From Planctomycetaceae bacterium (GTDB taxonomy: Bacteria > Planctomycetota > Planctomycetia > Pirellulales > Pirellulaceae), in contig SKVE01000382.1 of NCBI GenBank assembly GCA_007129635.1, forward strand, positions 1 through 5,394: 5,394 nt of DNA, given 5' to 3'. Shown in pieces: positions 1 through 5,394 of the stretch. The position numbers and the translations under genes were made by a program. A model generated the notes under the pieces. That model ran no database searches. It saw only the letters and a program-made list of their open reading frames with translations, and had not been told where the DNA came from. Position 1 is the first letter of the stretch. Each line of letters opens with the position of its first letter.

Positions 1-2375
1 CAGCGATCGAGTACTTCTTCGGTCGTGGGGAACTGTCGCAGGTCGTCGACCAGACGAACCCGCTGTCGCAGTTGACTCACGAGCGGCGGTTATCGGCGTT
101 GGGCCCGGGAGGATTGAACCGCAAGCGGGCCGGTTTCGAAGTACGTGACGTCCACATCTCTCACTACGGTCGTATTTGTCCGATCGAGACGCCGGAAGGA
201 ACCAATATCGGGCTGATCTCCAGCTTGGCGATCTACGCCGCTGTTGACGGGTACGGTTTTTTGGTAACGCCTTATCGCAAGATCCACGAGGGCAGATTAT
301 CCGAGGAGATCGTTTGGCTGCGAGCGGATCAGGAAACGGATGCGTATGTGGCTCCGGCCGATTCCGAGGTGCAAGACGGCAAACTGGTCGGCGGCGCCAA
401 TCTGATTGCTCGACACCGTTCCGACTTCGAGATCGTGCTGCCCGAGCAGGTGGATTACATCGATGTGGCACCCAGCCAGATGGTTGGTGTCTCGGCTGGT
501 TTGATCCCGTTCCTGGAGCACGACGATGCAAACCGAGCCTTGATGGGTTCCAACATGCAGCGGCAAGCCGTGCCGTTGCTGGTCACCGAACCGCCTATCG
601 TGGCGACAGGCATGGAACGGTACGTCGCTCGCAACAGCAGCATGGTCGTCACCGCCCGTCGTCCAGGCACCGTCAGTTGTGTGGACGCCAACCGCATCGA
701 GGTTGGGGGCGATGTGTATATGATGAAGAAGTTTCGAGGCTTGAACGAACGGACATGCTTAAACCAGAAGCCGATCGTCCAGGTCGGTGACCAGGTGGAA
801 AAGGGGCAGGTCTTGGCGGACGGCGCCGCGACCTTCCAGGGCGAACTGGCGCTGGGGCGTAACGTGCTGGTCGGCTTCATGTCTTTCGATGGATTCAATT
901 TCGAGGACGCGATCATCCTCAGTGAGGAACTGGTCAAGAACGACACGTACACATCGATCCATATCGAGGAATTCGATGTGGAGATCCGCGAGACGAAACT
1001 GGGGCGTGAGGAGTTCACGCGGGACATCCCTAACGTCTCCGAGAAAGCCCTGCGGAATTTGGACGATTCGGGCATCGTTCTGATCGGCACTCGGGTTACG
1101 CCCGGAGATATCCTGGTCGGCAAGGTGTCGCCCAAATCCAAAACGGAGCTGACGCCGGAAGAAAAATTGTTGCATGCGATTTTCGGCCGTGCCGGCGAGG
1201 ACGTGAAAAACGACTCGCTCGAAGCCCCTTCCGGTTTGGAAGGCATCGTGATCGATACCCAGAAGTTCTCCCGTCGCATGAGCCTATCGGAGGACGAGCG
1301 AAAGGAATTCGAGCAACAGTTGAAGCAGGCTGAGGCGGAGGGCAACGCGATGATCGCCAAGGCTTTTCAGGCGATGATCGAGGAGATGGAACAGGCGATC
1401 GGCCGATCTCTGACCGACGAAGACAACACGCCGTTGGGTGGAGATCAGGATCTGAAGTTCATTGTAGAAAAAGCGCAGAACTTCCGCTTGACGACGCTGG
1501 CTGACAAGTTGCCGGAGGGCAAACTTGAAGAACTGCAGCACATCCATCAAGACCATCGGTCGGCCGTCGAGAACGCCATCGACGATCGCGACCGACGGCT
1601 GAACAGCCTGAAGCGTGGCGACGAACTACGAAGCGGCGTCCTGCAGATGGTCAAGATTTACGTCGCGACCAAACGCGTGGTCTCGGTGGGTGACAAGATG
1701 GCCGGGCGGCATGGGAACAAGGGGGTCATCGCCAAGATCCTGCCTGTAGAAGACATGCCCTACCTGCCTGACGGAACCCCGTTGCAGATTATGCTCAATC
1801 CCCTGGGCGTCCCCAGCCGTATGAATGTGGGCCAGATTCTGGAAACGCACCTGGGATGGGCGGGAGCAAAGTTGGGTTTCCAAGCGGTCACCCCCATCTT
1901 CGATGGGGCTTCGGAAGAAGACATCAACGAAGCGTTGGACCAGGCGGGTCTACCACGTCACGGCAAAGTCCAACTGATCGATGGTCGGACCGGCGAGCCG
2001 TTCTCCCAGGAGACGACGGTGGGTTTCGTCTACATGCTGAAACTGCACCATTTGGTGGACGACAAAGTTCACGCTCGCAGCACGGGCCCTTATTCCCTGA
2101 TCACTCAGCAGCCGCTGGGCGGCAAGGCCCGGTTCGGCGGGCAGCGATTCGGCGAGATGGAAGTCTGGGCGTTGGAAGCCTACGGTGCCGCATTCATCTT
2201 GCAAGAACTACTGACCGTCAAGAGCGACGATGTGGAAGGACGTACGAAAATCTACGAGTCCATGGTGAAGGGGGAAAACACGCTGGAAGCAGGCACACCG
2301 GCCAGCTTCGATGTGTTGACCAACGAGATCCGTGGCTTGGCTTTGAATATGCAGTTGGAGAAACGCCGCATCTAA
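1..2375 (+). CDS. rpoB: RNA polymerase beta subunit RpoB, C-terminal 790 residues (5' end outside window)
   Basis: Beta subunit of the core RNA polymerase, which forms one side of the DNA/RNA cleft, binds the nascent RNA and the incoming NTP, and anchors beta' in the cytoplasmic enzyme. The frame is open from base 3 (bases 1-2 end a split codon), so the TTG at 72 is internal and not a start. In order: rifampicin region at 21-101, with Q513, D516, H526, R529 and S531 (E. coli numbering) conserved; NMQRQAVP motif; NFED acidic pair at 903-908 (E. coli E813/D814); flap with tip helix [11 protein letters not shown] at 1155-1187; a charged helical insert at 1278-1616 matching E. coli beta-i9; [12 protein letters not shown] with the two active-centre lysines at 1695 and 1719 (K1065/K1073); then the C-terminal [12 protein letters not shown] and [14 protein letters not shown] block that docks with beta'. 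It ends at TAA 2373-2375 with a basic tail, LEKRRI, where E. coli is acidic. The reading frame is intact. The remaining N-terminal part, roughly 430-450 residues by family length, lies upstream. Confidence 0.98.
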   Translation, partial: AIEYFFGRGELSQVVDQTNPLSQLTHERRLSALGPGGLNRKRAGFEVRDVHISHYGRICPIETPEGTNIGLISSLAIYAAVDGYGFLVTPYRKIHEGRLSEEIVWLRADQETDAYVAPADSEVQDGKLVGGANLIARHRSDFEIVLPEQVDYIDVAPSQMVGVSAGLIPFLEHDDANRALMGSNMQRQAVPLLVTEPPIVATGMERYVARNSSMVVTARRPGTVSCVDANRIEVGGDVYMMKKFRGLNERTCLNQKPIVQVGDQVEKGQVLADGAATFQGELALGRNVLVGFMSFDGFNFEDAIILSEELVKNDTYTSIHIEEFDVEIRETKLGREEFTRDIPNVSEKALRNLDDSGIVLIGTRVTPGDILVGKVSPKSKTELTPEEKLLHAIFGRAGEDVKNDSLEAPSGLEGIVIDTQKFSRRMSLSEDERKEFEQQLKQAEAEGNAMIAKAFQAMIEEMEQAIGRSLTDEDNTPLGGDQDLKFIVEKAQNFRLTTLADKLPEGKLEELQHIHQDHRSAVENAIDDRDRRLNSLKRGDELRSGVLQMVKIYVATKRVVSVGDKMAGRHGNKGVIAKILPVEDMPYLPDGTPLQIMLNPLGVPSRMNVGQILETHLGWAGAKLGFQAVTPIFDGASEEDINEALDQAGLPRHGKVQLIDGRTGEPFSQETTVGFVYMLKLHHLVDDKVHARSTGPYSLITQQPLGGKARFGGQRFGEMEVWALEAYGAAFILQELLTVKSDDVEGRTKIYESMVKGENTLEAGTPASFDVLTNEIRGLALNMQLEKRRI

Positions 2376-2413
2376 ACCGTGGTGACCGCTGTTCGATTTG
2401 CAATCCATCCCTG

Positions 2414-2420
2414 AAAGGAG
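2414..2420 (+). promoter_or_regulatory. Ribosome binding site of rpoC in the 54-base rpoB-rpoC gap
   Basis: AAAGGAG is a strong match to the Shine-Dalgarno consensus and sits 9 bases before the ATG at 2430. In the rpoC frame a TGA lies at 2412-2414 and no other start codon follows it before 2430, so this site and the stop together fix the rpoC start. The rest of the gap (2376-2429) shows no hairpin followed by a T run and no convincing promoter, which fits co-transcription of rpoB and rpoC with separate translation initiation. Confidence 0.9.
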
Positions 2421-2429
2421 CGCAGGCAT

Positions 2430-5394
2430 ATGACCACCAGCGATAGCTCGTATGACCGCATTAACGATTACGCGTCGGTCAAGATCAGCCTGGCCAGACC
2501 GCATGACATTCGCAGTTGGTCCTTCGGTGAAGTCAAGAAGCCCGAAACGATCAACTACCGCACCTACCGGCCAGAAAAAGACGGGCTGTTCTGCGAGCGG
2601 ATTTTTGGTCCCGAAAAGGACTGGGAATGCGGTTGCGGCAAGTATCGAGGCATGAAGTATAAGGGGATGATCTGCGACCGCTGTGGCGTCAAGGTCACCC
2701 ATTCCCGCGTGCGTCGAAAACGCATGGGGCATATCGAATTGGCGGCGCCCGTGGTCCACATCTTGTTCTTCAAAGCGATGCCCAGCCGTCTAGGCAACTT
2801 GCTGGACATGAAGACCACCAGTATGGAAAAGGTGGTCTACTTTCAGGATTACGTCGTCATCGACCCGGGATCGACGGATCTTGAGGCCAAGCAACTGCTG
2901 ACCGAAGACGAGTACCGGGCGGCTCGCGAACAGTGGGGCGAAGGCGCTTTCGAGGTCGACATGGGCGCCGAAGCAGTCCGAAAACTGCTGACCAACTTGG
3001 ATCTGGTCAAGTTGTCCGAAGAGTTACGAGTCGAGTTGATGGAAACGAACTCGAAGCAGAAACGCAAGGACCTGATCAATCGGCTGAAGATCGTCGAATC
3101 GATCCGTGACAGCGACAACAGGCCCGAGTGGATGGTGTTGGATGTCATTCCCGTGATCCCGCCCGATCTGCGTCCGTTGGTGTTGCTGGATTCCGGTAAC
3201 TTCGCCACCAGCGATCTGAACGACCTGTATCGCCGGATCATCAATCGCAACAACCGGCTCCGCAAACTGGTGGACCTGAACGCGCCCGAAGTGATCATCC
3301 GCAACGAAAAACGCATGCTGCAGCAGTCGGTCGACGCCCTGTTCGACAACAATCGCTGCAAGCGGCCGGTCCTGGGCAGCAGTAATCGACCGCTGAAGTC
3401 GCTGACCGACATGATCAAAGGCAAGCAGGGCCGGTTCCGCGAGAACCTGCTGGGAAAACGAGTCGATTACTCGGCGCGCAGCGTCATCGTCGTCGGACCT
3501 CAACTGAAACTGCACCAGTGCGGTCTGCCGAAAAAGATCGCCCTGGAATTGTTCCAGCCTTTCATCATTCGCAAGTTGAAGGAACTGGGGCATGCCGACA
3601 CGATTAAGAGTGCCAAAAAGATGCTGGAGCGTAAGGACGAGGAGGTCTGGGATATCCTGGAATCGGTGATCCAGAACCATCCGGTCCTGCTAAATCGGGC
3701 ACCGACGCTGCATCGGATGGGCATCCAGGCCTTTGAGCCCGTGCTGGTCGAGGGCAATGCCATCCACCTGCACCCGCTGGTCTGCAGAGGATTCAATGCC
3801 GACTTCGACGGTGACCAGATGGCGGTCCACCTGCCGTTGTCGATCGAGGCGCAGGTCGAGGCCCACACGCTGATGATGTCCACCAATAACATCTTTGGGC
3901 CAGCCAATGGCAAGCCGATCATGAGCCCTTCCCAGGACATCGTGATGGGTTGCTATTTCATGACCGTGATGCTTCCCAATCGGAAGGGCGACGGCATGAT
4001 TTTCGCTTCGATGGAAGAAGCCGAACTGGCTTATTCGCTGAAGAAGATCGAATTGCACGCCAAGATCAAGGTCAAGTTATCGCCTGATCGACGCGTCAAA
4101 ATGGAAGACGATTCGGGAAGACCGGGGGAATTGATCGAGACGACGGTCGGACGGGTTATCTATAACATGAGTTTGCCGAAGGGGATGGATTTCTACAACA
4201 TCCCGTTGCGTTCCGGCGATCTAGCCACGGTGATCTCCGATTGCTACCAGCGACTGGGCCGCCGCGCCACGATTACCCTGTTGGACGACATGAATGCTGT
4301 CGGGTTCCAGCAGAGCACGCTGAGCGGATTGTCGTTCGCCACCGACGACCTGGTGACCCCGGATACCAAGGTCCGACACATCGGCGATGCCGAAAAGCAA
4401 GTGATGAAGTTCAAGAAATTGTACGATCGGGGCGTGATCACCGAACAGGAACGTTACAACCAGGTGCTGGATACCTGGACGCATGCTCGGGAGAAAATCA
4501 CCAGCGAGATGATGGACGCCATGAAGGCCGACGACCGTGGCGGCACCGGGTATATCAATCCCGTGTACCTCATGGCCCACTCCGGTGCTCGTGGCGGTAT
4601 TGAACAAATCCGCCAGTTGGCAGGCATGCGCGGGCTGATGGCCAAACCGACGGGGGAGATCATCGAGACGCCCATCAAGGCAAATTTCCGCGAAGGGTTG
4701 AGTGTGCTGGAATACTTCAGCTCGACCCACGGAGCTCGAAAGGGCTTGGCCGATACGGCCTTGAAGACAGCAGATTCCGGGTATCTGACACGAAAACTGG
4801 CCGACGTCGCTCAGAATGTGGTCGTCACCAGCGACGACTGCGGTACGACGCAAGGGATTACCAAGGGGGTCATCTACCGAGGGGAGAAGGTCGAGGTCAA
4901 GCTGGCCGAAGCCATCGTGGGCCGCGTCAGCCGCCAGAATATCGTCCATCCGATCACCGACGAAGTCATCGTCCGCGAAAATGAGATGATCACGGTGGAT
5001 ATCGCTCGCAAAATCGAAGACCTGGGTCTGGAGAAGATTCAGGTCCGCAGTCCGCTGACCTGTGAAGCCGCCCTGGGAGTTTGCCGTCGTTGCTATGGCA
5101 TGGACCTGTCCAGTGGAACAATGGTGGAAGAAGGCATGGCCGTGGGGATCATCGCCGCGCAGAGTATCGGCGAGCCGGGCACCCAGTTGACCATGCGGAC
5201 CTTCCACATCGGTGGCACGGTCAATACCAGCGTCGAGGAAAGCGAGACCCATGCCAGACGTAGCGGTATCGTCAAGTTCACTCGGATGCGCTTTGTCCGC
5301 AACGAAGAGGGGCGATGCATCGTCCTGACTCGTAGCGGCGAGATCTCGATCTTGGATGCCAAAGGACGCGAAATGGAAAAATGGGAGGTCCCCG
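2430..5394 (+). CDS. rpoC: RNA polymerase beta' subunit RpoC, N-terminal 988 residues (3' end outside window)
   Basis: Catalytic beta' subunit of RNA polymerase; it forms the clamp, holds the active-site magnesium and contacts sigma. The start is ATG 2430, fixed by an upstream in-frame TGA and a strong ribosome binding site. Domains in order: clamp zinc site C67, C69, C82, C85; lid around PPDLRPL (about 244-250); sigma-binding clamp helices about 262-305, starting DLNDLYRR; switch/double-psi barrel region with [11 protein letters not shown]; catalytic NADFDGDQM at 456-464 with metal aspartates 458, 460 and 462; secondary channel/F-loop region with [15 protein letters not shown]; bridge helix around [19 protein letters not shown] starting at residue 768; second zinc site C804, C878, C885, C888 with the same spacing as in E. 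coli; trigger loop with M922, R923 and H926 (E. coli M932, R933, H936). After HIGG the sequence enters an SI3-type insert and the window ends in mid-codon. E. coli positions differ by only 2-10 residues throughout. The ppGpp site 1 residues are mostly not conserved. The frame is intact. Confidence 0.98.
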   Translation, partial: MTTSDSSYDRINDYASVKISLARPHDIRSWSFGEVKKPETINYRTYRPEKDGLFCERIFGPEKDWECGCGKYRGMKYKGMICDRCGVKVTHSRVRRKRMGHIELAAPVVHILFFKAMPSRLGNLLDMKTTSMEKVVYFQDYVVIDPGSTDLEAKQLLTEDEYRAAREQWGEGAFEVDMGAEAVRKLLTNLDLVKLSEELRVELMETNSKQKRKDLINRLKIVESIRDSDNRPEWMVLDVIPVIPPDLRPLVLLDSGNFATSDLNDLYRRIINRNNRLRKLVDLNAPEVIIRNEKRMLQQSVDALFDNNRCKRPVLGSSNRPLKSLTDMIKGKQGRFRENLLGKRVDYSARSVIVVGPQLKLHQCGLPKKIALELFQPFIIRKLKELGHADTIKSAKKMLERKDEEVWDILESVIQNHPVLLNRAPTLHRMGIQAFEPVLVEGNAIHLHPLVCRGFNADFDGDQMAVHLPLSIEAQVEAHTLMMSTNNIFGPANGKPIMSPSQDIVMGCYFMTVMLPNRKGDGMIFASMEEAELAYSLKKIELHAKIKVKLSPDRRVKMEDDSGRPGELIETTVGRVIYNMSLPKGMDFYNIPLRSGDLATVISDCYQRLGRRATITLLDDMNAVGFQQSTLSGLSFATDDLVTPDTKVRHIGDAEKQVMKFKKLYDRGVITEQERYNQVLDTWTHAREKITSEMMDAMKADDRGGTGYINPVYLMAHSGARGGIEQIRQLAGMRGLMAKPTGEIIETPIKANFREGLSVLEYFSSTHGARKGLADTALKTADSGYLTRKLADVAQNVVVTSDDCGTTQGITKGVIYRGEKVEVKLAEAIVGRVSRQNIVHPITDEVIVRENEMITVDIARKIEDLGLEKIQVRSPLTCEAALGVCRRCYGMDLSSGTMVEEGMAVGIIAAQSIGEPGTQLTMRTFHIGGTVNTSVEESETHARRSGIVKFTRMRFVRNEEGRCIVLTRSGEISILDAKGREMEKWEVP
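5226..5394 (+). other. Start of SI3 (beta'i6) insertion within the RpoC trigger loop
   Basis: After the trigger-loop motif TMRTFHIGG, the protein does not continue into the conserved ITQGLPRV-type block seen directly in polymerases without the insert (Bacillus, Thermus). Instead it reads on from about residue 933 with a charged linker ([13 protein letters not shown]) and alternating beta-strand-like segments including [18 protein letters not shown]. This resembles the opening of E. coli SI3, whose equivalent strands end in a similar LIDEFGR stretch; in that family the insert folds into sandwich-barrel hybrid motifs and moves with the trigger loop. Only the first 56 or so residues are in the window, so its total length and repeat number cannot be read here. 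Confidence 0.8.

Noticed and set aside
72..74. TTG as a possible start of a shorter RpoB
   Set aside because: The frame is open back to base 3 and encodes the conserved FFG, LSQ and DQTNPLSQL sequence upstream of it, so this is an internal leucine codon.
455..1360. 301-codon open frame on the minus strand inside rpoB
   Set aside because: Antisense to the NFED, flap and active-site blocks of rpoB; Ser/Arg/Thr-rich low-information translation with no recognisable motif, typical of a shadow frame.
2376..2429. Possible terminator or promoter between rpoB and rpoC
   Set aside because: No stable hairpin with a following T run and no paired -35/-10 elements could be seen; the gap is explained by the ribosome binding site alone.
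1856..2446. 196-codon plus-strand frame spanning the rpoB end, the gap and the rpoC start
   Set aside because: Out of frame with two strongly conserved genes; Arg/Gly/Ser-rich product without motifs, and it would read through the rpoC ribosome binding site.
4731..4800. Bridge-helix Asp at the E. coli N792 position as a possible streptolydigin-resistance change
   Set aside because: Aspartate at this position is, as far as I recall, also found in other bacteria such as Bacillus and Thermus, so it is normal variation.
4221..5252. 343-codon open frame on the minus strand inside rpoC
   Set aside because: It lies wholly antisense to the conserved bridge-helix, zinc-site and trigger-loop coding sequence. 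Its His/Asp/Gln/Leu-rich composition is what the reverse complement of GC-biased codons gives. No recognisable domain and no independent evidence of a gene.
1..5394. Search for CRISPR repeats, insertion sequences, inteins, tRNAs, introns and frameshifts in either gene
   Set aside because: No repeated spacer pattern, inverted terminal repeats, intein blocks or tRNA-like folds were seen. Both reading frames are unbroken and align to the family through all catalytic blocks.

Overview
The window is an internal slice of a bacterial chromosome's core transcription operon. It holds the 3' part of rpoB (RNA polymerase beta subunit, cut by the left edge) and the 5' two thirds of rpoC (beta' subunit, cut by the right edge). 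Both are on the + strand and are separated by a 54-base gap containing a clear Shine-Dalgarno sequence. There is no third gene, RNA gene, mobile element, CRISPR array or long non-coding stretch; coding density is about 99%.

The organism is probably a planctomycete (Planctomycetota), perhaps Pirellulaceae-like. This is judged from remembered family features: a beta sequence reading [15 protein letters not shown] followed by [13 protein letters not shown], then [20 protein letters not shown], together with a moderately GC-rich base composition. It is an inference, not a database result. Both subunits carry the lineage insertions familiar from E. coli-type polymerases: a beta-i9-like helical insert in RpoB, and the beginning of an SI3 (beta'i6) insert in the RpoC trigger loop. 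Neither carries the large Thermus-type beta' N-terminal insertion.

Layout: bases 1-2375 encode 790 residues of RpoB, from the rifampicin-region segment to the C-terminus. Bases 2376-2429 are the intercistronic gap with the rpoC ribosome binding site. Bases 2430-5394 encode the first 988 residues of RpoC, through the clamp zinc site, lid, clamp helices, catalytic NADFDGDQM loop, secondary channel region, bridge helix, second zinc site and first half of the trigger loop. The two proteins together form the RNA polymerase active-site cleft, and their order and spacing are those of an ordinary rpoBC operon.

No undescribed system is present. The points worth a second look are residue-level: an unusual rifampicin pocket (Val-Val in place of Phe-Met, Glu at two positions), loss of most of the E. 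coli ppGpp site 1 residues in beta', the SI3 insert, and the insert in beta.
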